A DNA stretch of 48,603 nt from Marixanthomonas spongiae (GCF_003095375.1 NZ_QEHR01000013.1:1-48603), one strand, 5' to 3'. Positions 27,450-36,975 are shown, numbered from the stretch's first letter. The notes: generated by a model from the sequence alone, not told the origin. Numbers and translations are program-made.

Positions 27450-28088
27450 ATGGAACCCATGTTTATAAAATCGATTAAAAGTACCATCAAACATTGGTAC
27501 ATTCCATTATTAGTAGGAATTTTCTTTGTTGTTGTTGGCATTGTGGCATTTAGCTCTCCGTTAAGTTCCCTACTTGCCTTGTCTATTCTCTTTGCGCTCT
27601 CATTTTTGTTGGGCGGTGCTTCAGAAATTATCTTTTCCCTTGCAAATAGGCATCGGCTCCACAATTGGGGTTGGTCCCTCGGCTTTGGAATAATTACTCT
27701 TGTTATAGGTATCCTCTTAATGTCTCATCCCAGGTTATCCCTTAGCGCCTTGGCTTTTTTTGTTGGCTTTACCATTCTTTTTAGGTCAATTTCGTCTATT
27801 AGTTTCGCAATGGATTTAAAACGTTACGGAAATAAGCGTTGGGGCGGTTTGTTGATTTTTGGCATTTTGGGAGCGGTTTTTTCGTTTATTTTGATTTGGA
27901 ACCCTGCTTTCGCAGGCCTAAGCATTGTATGGCTAGTTGCCCTTAGCTTTTTATTTGGAGGTTTATTTAGTATCTTTTTTGGCTTGCAACTGCGAAAACT
28001 GCATAAACACACCAAAAAAATTAGTCCGGAGTTACGCGAGCGTTATGAGCAGTTAGAACGAGATATAAAAGAAGAAGGGGAACGATAA
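27450..28088 (+). CDS. HdeD-family membrane protein
   Basis: A 212-residue inner membrane protein with six predicted helices arranged in pairs, matching the HdeD/DUF308 family. Key segments are HWYIPLLVGIFFVVVGIVAFSSP, LSILFALSFLLGGASEIIFSL, WSLGFGIITLVIGILLMSHP and FFVGFTILFRSISSISFAMDLKRYG. In E. coli HdeD belongs to the acid-resistance island; the mechanism is not known. The charged tail (HTKKISPELRERYEQLERDIKEEGER) is a short coiled-coil-like helix. The gene is monocistronic, with a promoter region rich in repeats just upstream. Confidence 0.9.
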   Translation: MEPMFIKSIKSTIKHWYIPLLVGIFFVVVGIVAFSSPLSSLLALSILFALSFLLGGASEIIFSLANRHRLHNWGWSLGFGIITLVIGILLMSHPRLSLSALAFFVGFTILFRSISSISFAMDLKRYGNKRWGGLLIFGILGAVFSFILIWNPAFAGLSIVWLVALSFLFGGLFSIFFGLQLRKLHKHTKKISPELRERYEQLERDIKEEGER

Positions 28089-28341
28089 GAAAATAAAGTA
28101 AGTTTATTTCGTGACAAATAGCAGTGGAATCCCGCACGCAATGTTAAAGACAGAGAAGAATTACAACGTACAGTTTGGCTCCTTACTCGTGGTAATGCCA
28201 AAGCGCACGGAGACACGCCCGGGCAAATAGTGTGATTTCAGTATTAATTACTATTAGAATTATCGCCGAAATTGCTTCAGGTTATGTGAATTATCTTATC
28301 TTAAAAGAATATACTTTAACTGAGAAACACAAAGCTGAATT
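28089..28341. other. Intergenic region with a possible coding remnant
   Basis: This 253-base gap contains a 37-codon open stretch (28122-28232) bounded by stops and without a start codon. It reads NVKDREELQRTVWLL then TRGNAKAHGDTPGQIV, which looks protein-like in residue choice. It may be the remnant of a deleted gene. I recognise no family in it and see no terminator for the hdeD-like gene. Confidence 0.3.
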
Positions 28342-30063
28342 ATGAGAAAACTTATCTATCTGTTTTTACTGCTAACTGTGAATTTTGGTTGTAAAGACAC
28401 CGAAAGAAATTTGGAAACCAAAACAGCCAATTCCGCCGTGCAACTATATCACAACGGCGATATCCTTACGATGGATTCTGATCAGCCTACCTACGCCGAA
28501 GCTTTGGTGGCAAAAGACGGAAAAATCGTTTTTGTAGGCGATAAAGCTAAAGCGGAAGAAAAATATGCTGAAGCAGAAAAAATAGATTTAAACGGAAAGA
28601 CCTTATTGCCCGGTTTTATAGATCCACATAGTCATTTTGGGATGGTAAGTAACACGATGGGGCAGGTAGATTTAAATTCCCCTCCCGTGGGCGATGTGGA
28701 AAACATTGCCGATGTATTGCAAAAAATGAAAGCTTATAAAGAGGACAAAAATATCCCTGACGGGGAATGGATTTTTGGTTGGGGCTACGATGAGAGTCAA
28801 TTAGAGGAAAAACGCCACCTCAACAAAACTGAAATCGATTCGGTGTTACCTAGCAATCCGGTGTATTTGGTGCATACCAGCGGCCATATGGGTGTGGCAA
28901 ATTCTATGGCTTTAGAGAAAATGAATGTTTCCGCAGAAACAAAAAATCCCGAAGGAGGCAGTATTGAGCGTATGCCCAACTCACAAGAACCCGCCGGTCT
29001 GGTACAGGAAACCGCAATGTACCCTTTTGTGGGAAATATGCTGAAAATTTTGGAAAGTAAACAAGCCGAGTTTTTTGCGGAAACCCAGGATAAATATGCC
29101 AAAAATGGCATCACTACAGCTCAAGACGGAATGACCGACCGCAATGCTATCAATTTTTTTCAATCCCAGGCAGATGCCGGGAAATTGGAAATAGACCTCA
29201 TCGCCCTACCCGGTTTTTCTGAGCTGGACAAAAATTTAAACGATTCCACGTTAGTCTGGAAAACCTATAAAAATGGCTTTAAATTACAAGGCACAAAGAT
29301 TATTGCCGATGGTTCTCCACAAGGAAAGACCGCCTACTTTACCGAGCCTTTTTTAACCGAAGTTCCCGGCTGTAAAAGCGAGTGCCGGGGCTTGCCCAGC
29401 CTTTCGCAAGAAGCACTCAACGATTTATTTTTAAAAGCTTACAAAGCAGAAAACCAATTGTTTATTCACAGTAATGGCGACGCTTCTATAGATATGGTGA
29501 TCGCTGCCCACGAAAACGCCTGTAAAAAGTTAGATCAGCCTTTGGATAAAGACCGCAGGACTATTGTGATCCATTCGCAATTTGTGCGTCCGGATCAACT
29601 AAAAACCTATAAAGAATACAATATAGAGCCTTCTTTCTTTACTAATCACGCCTACTTTTGGGGTGATGTGCACGTAGAGAATTTAGGAAAAAAACGCGCT
29701 TTCTTTTTAAGTCCTATCGCTTCCGCGGAAAAGCTGGGTCTAAAATATACCAATCATTCCGATGCTACAGTAACGCCCATAGATCCTATTTTTACAATTT
29801 GGACGGCGGTAAACCGTGTTTCCAGAGCCGGAAAAGCAATTGGCCCCGAAGAACGGGCAACACCTTACCAAGCTTTAAAAGCGATTACCAGCCACGCGGC
29901 TTATGAGTTTTTTGAAGAAGACCAGAAGGGAAGCCTAAAAGAAGGAAAACTGGCCGATTTGGTGATTTTGGATAAAAATCCGCTAAAGGTAAAGCCAATG
30001 GAAATTAAAAACATAGAAGTATTTGAAACCATCAAAGAAGGAACAACTATTTATAAAAAATAA
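28342..30063 (+). CDS. YtcJ-like amidohydrolase lipoprotein
   Basis: A metal-dependent hydrolase of 573 residues in the amidohydrolase superfamily, YtcJ branch. The signal peptide MRKLIYLFLLLTVNFGC has a lipobox cysteine at 17, so it is membrane-anchored outside the cytoplasm. The N-terminal HNGDILTMDSDQPTYAEALVAKDGKIVFVG strand pair and LLPGFIDPHSHF give the first metal ligands (HxH), with later ligand segments in LFIHSNGDASIDM, IVIHSQF and NHSDATVTPIDP. The substrate is not known. The next gene starts 4 bases on, a dehydrogenase, so they may act on the same compound. Confidence 0.9.
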   Translation: MRKLIYLFLLLTVNFGCKDTERNLETKTANSAVQLYHNGDILTMDSDQPTYAEALVAKDGKIVFVGDKAKAEEKYAEAEKIDLNGKTLLPGFIDPHSHFGMVSNTMGQVDLNSPPVGDVENIADVLQKMKAYKEDKNIPDGEWIFGWGYDESQLEEKRHLNKTEIDSVLPSNPVYLVHTSGHMGVANSMALEKMNVSAETKNPEGGSIERMPNSQEPAGLVQETAMYPFVGNMLKILESKQAEFFAETQDKYAKNGITTAQDGMTDRNAINFFQSQADAGKLEIDLIALPGFSELDKNLNDSTLVWKTYKNGFKLQGTKIIADGSPQGKTAYFTEPFLTEVPGCKSECRGLPSLSQEALNDLFLKAYKAENQLFIHSNGDASIDMVIAAHENACKKLDQPLDKDRRTIVIHSQFVRPDQLKTYKEYNIEPSFFTNHAYFWGDVHVENLGKKRAFFLSPIASAEKLGLKYTNHSDATVTPIDPIFTIWTAVNRVSRAGKAIGPEERATPYQALKAITSHAAYEFFEEDQKGSLKEGKLADLVILDKNPLKVKPMEIKNIEVFETIKEGTTIYKK

Positions 30064-30067
30064 TATT

Positions 30068-30813
30068 ATGAAAAATTTAGAAGGAAAAACAGTAATTGTA
30101 ACCGGAGGCGCTGCCGGAATTGGCGGAGCAATCACTACCGAACTAACAGAAAGAGGCGCTTATGTAGTTGCTGTAGATTTGAATGATGATGCCGGAAAAG
30201 AAAAAGTAGCCACCAATCCAGAAAAAATTGCGTTTTTAAAAGGAGATATTTCTAAAGAATCGGTCGCAAATGAAGCAGTCGCATTGGCCGTTTCTAAATT
30301 TGGAAAACTAACAAGTGTGGTCAACAATGCCCACGCCTCACGTCAAAAACCCTTAATGGAACTTACCGATGAGGATTGGGCATTGTCTATGGAAACAGGT
30401 TTAAAAGGCACATTGCATTTTATGAAGGCAGCCTATCCAGAACTTAAAAAACCAAAGGATCTATTGTAAATTTCGGATCTGGAGCTGGGCTCCTTGGTCA
30501 AAAAAACCAGGCGAGTTATGCAGCTGCCAAAGAAGCGATTAGAGGCTTATCCCGTGTGGCGGCAAATGAATGGGCAGAAGATGGTATTAGGGTAAACGTG
30601 GTCTGTCCGTTGGCACTTACCGAAGGGGTTAAAAATTGGAAAGAAAATTTCCCCGACCAGTATCAAGAAGTAATTGGTAAAAATCCTTTGGGCCGTTTTG
30701 GCGATCCTCAAAAAGATGTGGCACCAATTATCGCTTTTTTATTAAGCGAAGATAGTCAGTATATGACAGGCCAAACCCTTATGGCAGATGGCGGAGATAT
30801 AAAGTTAAGATAA
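30068..30813 (+). pseudogene. Short-chain dehydrogenase, broken by a frameshift
   Basis: This is a classical SDR oxidoreductase split over two frames. The first part (30068-30469) has the NAD-binding TGGAAGIGGAI and NNAHA motifs. After residue 127 or so, a run of six A at 30446-30451 throws the frame to an early stop. Adding one A restores PELKKTKGSIVNFGSGAGLLGQK and the catalytic YAAAK (near 30515-30529), continuing to 30813. So the rest of the gene is intact. It may be a real one-base deletion or an error at the homopolymer. It is sandwiched between the amidohydrolase gene (4 bases) and the next SDR (16 bases), an operon. Confidence 0.85.
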
Positions 30814-30829
30814 CCTAAGGATAATAAAT

Positions 30830-31606
30830 ATGAAAACGACAAATTTGTTCGATTTAAAAGATAAAACAGCCATCGTAACCGGTGGCGCAAACGGAATAGG
30901 CAAAGCAAGCTGTGAGATGCTTGCGGCTTATGGCGCCAATGTGGTGGTTTCAGATTACAATTTGGAAGACGCCAAAAAAACTTCAAAAGCGATTAATGAC
31001 GATGGAGGAAAAACCATTGCCGTAGATTGCGATGTGACAAAAGATGAAGCTTTGGTAAACCTGGTTGATAAAACCGTAAAAGAATTTGGCGGAATCCATA
31101 TTTTGGTGAACAATGTTGGCGGCGGTGGCGCAGGAAAAGAAAGTCCGTATGATATTGATGTGGAGCAATTCAAAAAAGTATATGAGATGAACGTGTTTAG
31201 TATGTGGCGCCTGTGCCAATTGGTGGCCCCGCATATGAAAAAAGCAGGTTACGGAAGTATTATTAATATGTCTTCTATGGCATCCATCAACAAGAGTCCG
31301 GCGATTAGTGCTTATGCTTCTTCTAAAGCGGCCATTAACCACATGACACGTAATTTGGCTTTTGATTACGGCCCGGATGAAATTAGAATTAACGCTATTG
31401 GCCCGGGAGCTGTAAAAACACATGCTTTAAGTACGGTTTTAACGCCGGAAATAGAAGAGAAAATGTTGGCACATACGCCCATAAAGCGTTTGGGGGAACC
31501 TGAAGATATTGCGGGAGCGGTATTGTACTTTGCAGCGCCAATTTCTAAATGGACCAGCGGACAGGTAATTTTTGTGAATGGTGGCGGCGTGCAGACGTTG
31601 GATTAA
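30830..31606 (+). CDS. Short-chain dehydrogenase, 7-alpha-hydroxysteroid dehydrogenase-like
   Basis: An NAD(P)-dependent SDR of 258 residues. The cofactor loop is TGGANGIGKA, followed by the NNVGGGGAGK segment where glycines replace the usual NAGG, and the catalytic Y162-x3-K166 in SAYASSKAAI. The pattern NNxGGGG, YELNVFS-like core, PGAVKTHAL and TPIKRLGEPEDIAGA, with a GGGVQTLD end, closely resembles E. coli HdhA (7-alpha-hydroxysteroid dehydrogenase). The real substrate may be a different alcohol; steroid specificity is not proven. Last gene of the amidohydrolase operon, followed by a terminator. Confidence 0.9.
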   Translation: MKTTNLFDLKDKTAIVTGGANGIGKASCEMLAAYGANVVVSDYNLEDAKKTSKAINDDGGKTIAVDCDVTKDEALVNLVDKTVKEFGGIHILVNNVGGGGAGKESPYDIDVEQFKKVYEMNVFSMWRLCQLVAPHMKKAGYGSIINMSSMASINKSPAISAYASSKAAINHMTRNLAFDYGPDEIRINAIGPGAVKTHALSTVLTPEIEEKMLAHTPIKRLGEPEDIAGAVLYFAAPISKWTSGQVIFVNGGGVQTLD

Positions 31607-31638
31607 TCAAAAAACTTATCTTACCTAATAATTTTTGA

Positions 31639-31670
31639 AAGCAGTTGTTTTTTGAGCAACTGCTTCTTTT
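31639..31670 (+). terminator. Terminator of the amidohydrolase/SDR operon
   Basis: AGCAGTTG/CAACTGCT stem (31640-31647 with 31657-31664) with a 9-nt loop and a T-rich tail. It precedes the cardiolipin synthase gene by 82 bases. Confidence 0.75.
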
Positions 31671-31751
31671 CGATTACTCGAAATAAAGATATTTTGCATA
31701 CAGAAAACTTTAATTGTTAGTATTTTAACCAAGAATTAAGCACGGTTTGTT

Positions 31752-33206
31752 ATGAATTGGATTCTATTACTTCAGTTATTTTATGTACTCTTAGTCATTT
31801 TTGTAATCCTTCGAATTCTCTACGACACCCGAAGTGGCACCAAAATTTTAGCCTATATACTACTGATCATTTTGGTACCAATTGGCGGTATAATTTTCTA
31901 TTTTTCCTTCGGAATAAATTACAGAAAACGTAAACTTTACAGCAAAAAAATTATTGCCGATGAACCCTTACGGAAAGATATAAAAAATCGGTTACAGCTT
32001 TATAGAAAAAAGTTAGTCGACCTAGCACTTTTACCGCAAGCACATTATAACTTATCCAGTTTTATAGATAATACTTCCGGAAGTCCACTAACCGGAAATA
32101 ATGAGGTAGAATTACTTTTAAACGGCGAAGAAAAATTTCCGAAGGTGCTAGCCGCCATAGAAGCTGCGAAATCCCATATCCACCTGGAATACTATATTTA
32201 CGAAGATGATAAAACCGGTAATGAAATTGCAGACCTTCTCATTAAAAAAGCACAGGAAGGTGTTGAAGTCCGGTTTTTATATGACGATTTTGGAAGTCAC
32301 GATTTAGGAAAGAAATTCATTAAAAAATTAGAAGACGCCGGGGTTGCCACTGCGCCGTTTTACAAAATCAAATTGTATGCGTTAGCCAATAGATTAAATT
32401 ATCGCAATCACCGCAAAATAATTGTGATAGATGGGGAACGTTCTTTTGTAGGCGGCATTAATATGAGCGATAAATACCGAAATGACACTAAAGCTAAAGA
32501 CGGTTTATATTGGCGGGATACGCATTTAATGCTTAAAGGCCCGGCCAGTCTTTATTTGCAATATCTTTTTCTATGCGACTGGAATTTTTGCAGCAAACAA
32601 CAACTGGAGTTTGGCCCGAAGTATTTTCCGGAGCAACCAGAAAACAAAACTATTGAAAAAGAACTACTGCAAATTGTGCCCTCGGGCCCGGATTCTAACC
32701 TGCCGGTTATTTTCTATTCTTTAATGCAAGCCATCGCCTCGGCGAAAGAAAAAATTTGGATTACCAGTCCTTATTTTATTCCGGGAGAAAGTTTGATGGA
32801 TGCCTTGATTATCGCGGCAAAAAGTGGCGTGGAAGTGAAATTATTGGTACCGGGAATTTCAGATTCTAAAATGGTAAATGCGGCGGCGCGGTCGTATTAT
32901 TCTGAATTGTTGCCGCACGGAGTGCAAATCTATCTTTACAACAAAGGTTTTGTACACGCAAAAACTATGATAGTTGATGACAACCTGGCCGTAATAGGCT
33001 CGGCCAATATGGATTATCGTAGTTTCGATTTAAATTTTGAAGTTAACGCTGTACTCTTTAGTGAAAATATCAATAAAAAATTACAAAAAGCTTTTGAAAA
33101 CGACCTAAAGGAATCTTCAAAAATCGATTCACAACAATGGTTAAACCGCCCCAAACACCTTCATCTTTGGGAGAAATTTGTTCGTTTATTATCGCCGTTT
33201 TTGTGA
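31752..33206 (+). CDS. cls: Cardiolipin synthase
   Basis: A phospholipase D-type enzyme of 484 residues that joins phosphatidylglycerol units into cardiolipin at the inner membrane. Two N-terminal membrane helices (about 1-22 and 32-52) are followed by two HKD motifs: NHRKIIVID with H220 and VHAKTMIVD with H402, each with the GSANMDYRS-type sequence after. Length and motif spacing match bacterial ClsA/YwnE-type proteins. It converges on the P-type ATPase gene. Confidence 0.95.
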   Translation: MNWILLLQLFYVLLVIFVILRILYDTRSGTKILAYILLIILVPIGGIIFYFSFGINYRKRKLYSKKIIADEPLRKDIKNRLQLYRKKLVDLALLPQAHYNLSSFIDNTSGSPLTGNNEVELLLNGEEKFPKVLAAIEAAKSHIHLEYYIYEDDKTGNEIADLLIKKAQEGVEVRFLYDDFGSHDLGKKFIKKLEDAGVATAPFYKIKLYALANRLNYRNHRKIIVIDGERSFVGGINMSDKYRNDTKAKDGLYWRDTHLMLKGPASLYLQYLFLCDWNFCSKQQLEFGPKYFPEQPENKTIEKELLQIVPSGPDSNLPVIFYSLMQAIASAKEKIWITSPYFIPGESLMDALIIAAKSGVEVKLLVPGISDSKMVNAAARSYYSELLPHGVQIYLYNKGFVHAKTMIVDDNLAVIGSANMDYRSFDLNFEVNAVLFSENINKKLQKAFENDLKESSKIDSQQWLNRPKHLHLWEKFVRLLSPFL

Positions 33207-33277
33207 TATGGGTAAAAGATTTCAGTAAATTATATTTTTTTTGTTCAATAAAAAACATAGTACCAACACTCTTAAAC

Positions 33278-33303
33278 ACTAAAAAAACTAAAAAAACTAA
33301 AAA
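33278..33303. repeat. Three-copy 9-bp A-rich repeat between convergent genes
   Basis: ACTAAAAAA is repeated with a 9-base period three times (last copy imperfect), overlapping the stop codon of the ATPase gene. It could act as a slippage-prone region but codes for only the last residues of the ATPase. Confidence 0.45.
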
Positions 33304-35966
33304 TCTTTATTTATAAATTTAATCAGCTGAATAATTACACTCGGCAATAAACTTGCTACTGCTATTAAAACCCAAACATGCGTTTCCAACTCCTGAAAGT
33401 TAAAAACTTCGGCCAGACCGGGAATGAAATAGGCTACAATTACGGTTACAAAACATAGAGCCACGGCCATCCAAACATATTTATTTCGCGTTACCTGATT
33501 GTTAAAAAAAGATTCAGTGCCATCGCGCATATTAAAAACGTGCAGAAATTGCGAAAATGCCAAACTAAAAAATGCGATGTTGTTGGTAATATCTTCGGGA
33601 CTTTCCCATACAAAATGTGCATAAAGATAAGCACCGCTCACACTTGCTGCGATTATAAGTCCATAAACCGCAATCTGCGCCCAGTTCTTTTTGGTCACAA
33701 TAGGTTCTTCCGGGTCTTTAGGCGGCAAGTTCATTACACCCGGATTTCCGCGTCCAATTCCTAAGGCCAGCGCCGGAAAAACATCGGAAAGTAAGTTGAG
33801 AAACAATAATTGCAAAGGCAAAATTGGCAACACAAACAGCGTAAAACTCATTAATGCGATGATGATAATTTCACTTAAGTGATACGAAAGTTGATACACC
33901 ACAAATTTGCGGATGTTTCCAAAAATAATGCGGCCTTGCTCGATGGCTAGCTCGATAGATTGAAAGGCATCGTCTTTTAGCACTACATCGGAAACTTCTT
34001 GCGCTACCTGTGTACCGCGTTTTCCCATCGCAATGCCAATATCGGCTTTTTTTAAGGCGGGCGCATCGTTTACGCCATCGCCGGTCATTCCCACAATTTC
34101 GCCCTGCTCCTGGTAAAACTCGATGAGTTTTAATTTTTGCTCCGGCGTCACGCGTGAAAATACTTTGGTGGCCAGCACTTTTTCGGCGTCTTTATTCAAT
34201 TCTTCGCCCATATCTTTTCCGTGGACAACACTTTCCTGCTCCTCGTCTTCTTCTTCGGCAAGGTGTACTTCTTTGGCTACGTTTTGCGCCGTTCCGGGAT
34301 GGTCTCCGGTAACCATAACCACTTTTATTCCGGCGTTTTTGGTCATATCCATACTATTGGCTACTTCTTTTCGCGGCGGATCTATAAATCCTACCAAGCC
34401 GGCAAAAACAAGTTCATACAGAAAATCTTCTTCCGCATCGCCTTGCGGAAGTTCTTTTGGTTCTTTATAGCCGAAGCCCAATACGCGCAAGCCATCCTTA
34501 GAAAGTTCATTGTTTTTTTCGAGCCAGTGATTTTTATCTTCTTCGGTAAGCTCTTTTACTTCGCCACTTACCAAAATCTTTTTGGAGCGTTCAAGCATTT
34601 TATCGGCAGAGCCTTTTCCGGCCATATAATAACCGTCTTCTACTTTATAAACTGCTCCCATCACCATTGAATCGGAATCAAAAGGATCGTGTAATTTTCG
34701 TTCTAATTGTTGATGTTGCTGAAATTTCTCTTTATTGAAAGCTTTGGTAAAATTCAGTAAAGCAATTTCCAACGGATCACCCTTGGCATCTTTATCGTCT
34801 TCTTGCAAGGAAGCATCGTTGGCGAGGACGCTTATTTTAAATAAAGCTTGAAAATTATCATGATTTTCGGCCTCTTCTGCATCAGGAAGTTTTGGCTTGT
34901 CGTCTTCCCAATTTACTTTCCAATAGGTATCACCGGGAATGGCAAAAGATTTAACGGTAAGTTCGTTTTTAGTAAGGGTTCCCGTTTTATCGGTAAAAAT
35001 AACGGTGGTTTCGCCCAGGGTTTCTACCGCACTCAGGCGTTTTATTAGTACATTTTGTTTGGAAAGCCGAAGCATTCCGCGTGCCAGCGCAATACTGGCT
35101 ACAATAGGTAAACCCTCCGGAATGGCCGCAATAGCCCAGGCAATAGCGGTCTGCACCAATAAATACACATCTTTACCCGCCAAATAACCAAAGGCAAAAA
35201 ATGCAGCGGCCAGACCGAGAATTACATAAATAAGGACTTTGGTAAGTTTGTTTAGTTTTTTATCTAAAGGGGTTTGACTGGCTTCTTGATCTTGCACCAT
35301 TGCCGAAATACTTCCCATTTCGGTGTTCATTCCCGTAGCAACGGCAATAGCTTTTCCCTTTCCGCCGGTAACGGGCGTACCTTTATAGACCATATTTTTG
35401 CGGTCTGCTACCTGTTTTTCTTCTTGTATAACATTAGGTTTTTTATCTACCGGAACCGATTCGCCGGTTAGGGCGGCTTCATCTACTTTAAATTCGGTGG
35501 CTTCGATCACACGGGCATCGGCGGCGATTAAATCGCCTGCATTAACAATTAAAATATCGCCCGGCACTACTTCTTCGGCATCAATTTCTTCTTCTTTCCC
35601 GCCCCGAAGTACATTGACTTTTACCTTGTCTATTTCTTTAATGGCCTGCATAGATTGCTGGGCTTGATACTCCATCCAAAAACCAATAATGGTGTTGACT
35701 ACAAGCACGACGGTAATGGCAATTCCTTCGGCCAAATCTCCCATTACAAACGCTAAAACCGTAGCTACCACCAACAGGTAAACCACGGGATTATTGATTT
35801 GCGCCAAAATGATTTCCCAAATGCTTTTACCTTCGTGTTCCTCTAATTTGTTGCGGCCGTGTTCTTCCAGCGCTTTTTCAGCCTCTTCTTTGCTCCAACC
35901 TTTTTCAGGATTTACTCCGAATTTTTCGGCTACTTCGGCGGCTTCTTTTCGGTAAAAATTTTCCAC
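33297..35966 (-). CDS. P-type cation-transporting ATPase (calcium/manganese-type)
   Basis: An 889-residue P2-type ATPase that pumps a cation out of the cytoplasm with ATP. It has an N-terminal cation ATPase domain (GWSKEEAEKALEEHGRNKLEE), TGES in LTGESVPVDK, the aspartyl phosphate D326 in DKTGTLTKNE, the hinge MTGDGVNDAPALKKADIG, and the ion-site motif AIPEGLPIV in helix 4. Ten helices are expected. Ca2+ or Mn2+ is more likely than K+, but the ion is inferred. The start appears to be GTG at 35966, as no ATG precedes the conserved N-terminus in frame. It is convergent with cls and divergent from ferritin. Confidence 0.92.
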   Translation of the reverse strand: MENFYRKEAAEVAEKFGVNPEKGWSKEEAEKALEEHGRNKLEEHEGKSIWEIILAQINNPVVYLLVVATVLAFVMGDLAEGIAITVVLVVNTIIGFWMEYQAQQSMQAIKEIDKVKVNVLRGGKEEEIDAEEVVPGDILIVNAGDLIAADARVIEATEFKVDEAALTGESVPVDKKPNVIQEEKQVADRKNMVYKGTPVTGGKGKAIAVATGMNTEMGSISAMVQDQEASQTPLDKKLNKLTKVLIYVILGLAAAFFAFGYLAGKDVYLLVQTAIAWAIAAIPEGLPIVASIALARGMLRLSKQNVLIKRLSAVETLGETTVIFTDKTGTLTKNELTVKSFAIPGDTYWKVNWEDDKPKLPDAEEAENHDNFQALFKISVLANDASLQEDDKDAKGDPLEIALLNFTKAFNKEKFQQHQQLERKLHDPFDSDSMVMGAVYKVEDGYYMAGKGSADKMLERSKKILVSGEVKELTEEDKNHWLEKNNELSKDGLRVLGFGYKEPKELPQGDAEEDFLYELVFAGLVGFIDPPRKEVANSMDMTKNAGIKVVMVTGDHPGTAQNVAKEVHLAEEEDEEQESVVHGKDMGEELNKDAEKVLATKVFSRVTPEQKLKLIEFYQEQGEIVGMTGDGVNDAPALKKADIGIAMGKRGTQVAQEVSDVVLKDDAFQSIELAIEQGRIIFGNIRKFVVYQLSYHLSEIIIIALMSFTLFVLPILPLQLLFLNLLSDVFPALALGIGRGNPGVMNLPPKDPEEPIVTKKNWAQIAVYGLIIAASVSGAYLYAHFVWESPEDITNNIAFFSLAFSQFLHVFNMRDGTESFFNNQVTRNKYVWMAVALCFVTVIVAYFIPGLAEVFNFQELETHVWVLIAVASLLPSVIIQLIKFINKDF

Positions 35967-36432
35967 AAATAGTTGGTTTTTTAAATTATTTCAGAAAATA
36001 TAAAAAACACATTAAAGCGTCCTTTAGCTTAACGTATTTTTAGCAATCTTTTCATTTTTTTAGCATGATCACAGATTTTGGTTGTGGTAGGTTTTTTTTC
36101 TGGATTCAAATTAATTTGTTGATCGATGACATGACATTTGCTTCGGGACGGTTTAAAATAAAATGAGATCAGGAACAGCTTGTTAATTTTACCTTTTCTT
36201 TAGCTAAGTCTTGTTCGATGTTTTCTTAACTTGCCTGTACAGGAGCAGGTTTTTCGACTTGCAAAATTTGAAAATCGTGATCTCGTGTTTTACTATTTGG
36301 AAAATCATAAAAATTTCAAATTTGTTGAAGAAGAAACATATGGTGGGAGTGCGTGAAGTTAAATACTATTCACTATTTTATAGTATCATAAAATTTCAGA
36401 AAATATAATAACGAAACTTAAAAACTAAAATC
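35967..36432. other. Intergenic region between divergent ATPase and ferritin genes
   Basis: This 466-base A/T-rich gap holds the promoters for both genes but no exact TAnnTTTG with partner. At 36232-36250 there is TTGCCTGTACAGG followed by CAGG and a T-run, a small hairpin whose core (TTGCCTGT) recurs in the repeat at 41504-41511. A 65-codon open frame at 36211-36408 has no recognisable features and is not proposed as a gene. Confidence 0.45.
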
Positions 36433-36975
36433 ATGGCAAAGAAGAGAATTTCAGACAAAATGGAAAAATTGTTGAATACCCAAATGACGCGGGAAGCCTA
36501 TCAGGCGCAGGTTTACCTTTCGTATGCCTCTTGGGCTGAGGTAAACAGCTTTACCGGAATTGCCAATTTCTTGTACGGACATATGCACGAAGAACGCGAA
36601 CATATGTTTAAATTTTTAAAGTACATTAACGATCGTGGTGGCGCGGCCAAAATTGAAGCGATTGATGCGGCACCTAAAAACCCGAAAGATATTGGCGATT
36701 GCTTGCAAAAAACGTTGCAGCACGAGATAGATAATTCTAAAGAAATAGATAAGATTGTCAATCTTGCACACGAAGAAAAAGATTGGGCAACCTTTAATTT
36801 TGCACAATGGTTTGTGCAAGAACAAATTGAAGAAGAAACGTTAATAAATAGTATTATTGACAAATATAACTTGGCATCTACCAATGTGGATGGCAATACC
36901 AGCTTATATGAAATGGACCGCGATTTGAGCGATGCCTCGCAAGAAGCGGAAACACCAAGAGACGAAGCGTTTTAA
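36433..36975 (+). CDS. Ferritin
   Basis: A 180-residue ferritin that oxidises Fe(II) and stores iron as a mineral inside a 24-mer. Ferroxidase ligands are present: E21 (MTREAYQAQVYLSYASWAEV), E54 and H57 (EEREHMFKF), E98 (LQHEIDNS) and Q131 (EQIEEE). The C-terminal 25 residues (EMDRDLSDASQEAETPRDEAF) are an extra acidic tail. It has no heme-ligating Met typical of bacterioferritin. It is followed by a terminator at 37039-37080. Confidence 0.95.
   Translation: MAKKRISDKMEKLLNTQMTREAYQAQVYLSYASWAEVNSFTGIANFLYGHMHEEREHMFKFLKYINDRGGAAKIEAIDAAPKNPKDIGDCLQKTLQHEIDNSKEIDKIVNLAHEEKDWATFNFAQWFVQEQIEEETLINSIIDKYNLASTNVDGNTSLYEMDRDLSDASQEAETPRDEAF

Noticed and set aside
30446-30469. Programmed ribosomal frameshifting in the SDR gene
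   Set aside because: There is no classical slippery heptamer with a stimulatory hairpin, and no reason for SDRs to use it; deletion or a read error is more likely.
34221-34670. Antisense open frame (149 codons) inside the P-type ATPase gene
   Set aside because: Complement of a strongly conserved ATPase frame; aromatic-rich and without signal or domain.
36211-36408. 65-codon open frame before ferritin
   Set aside because: Low-complexity hydrophobic/basic reading, no family features, and located in a promoter gap.
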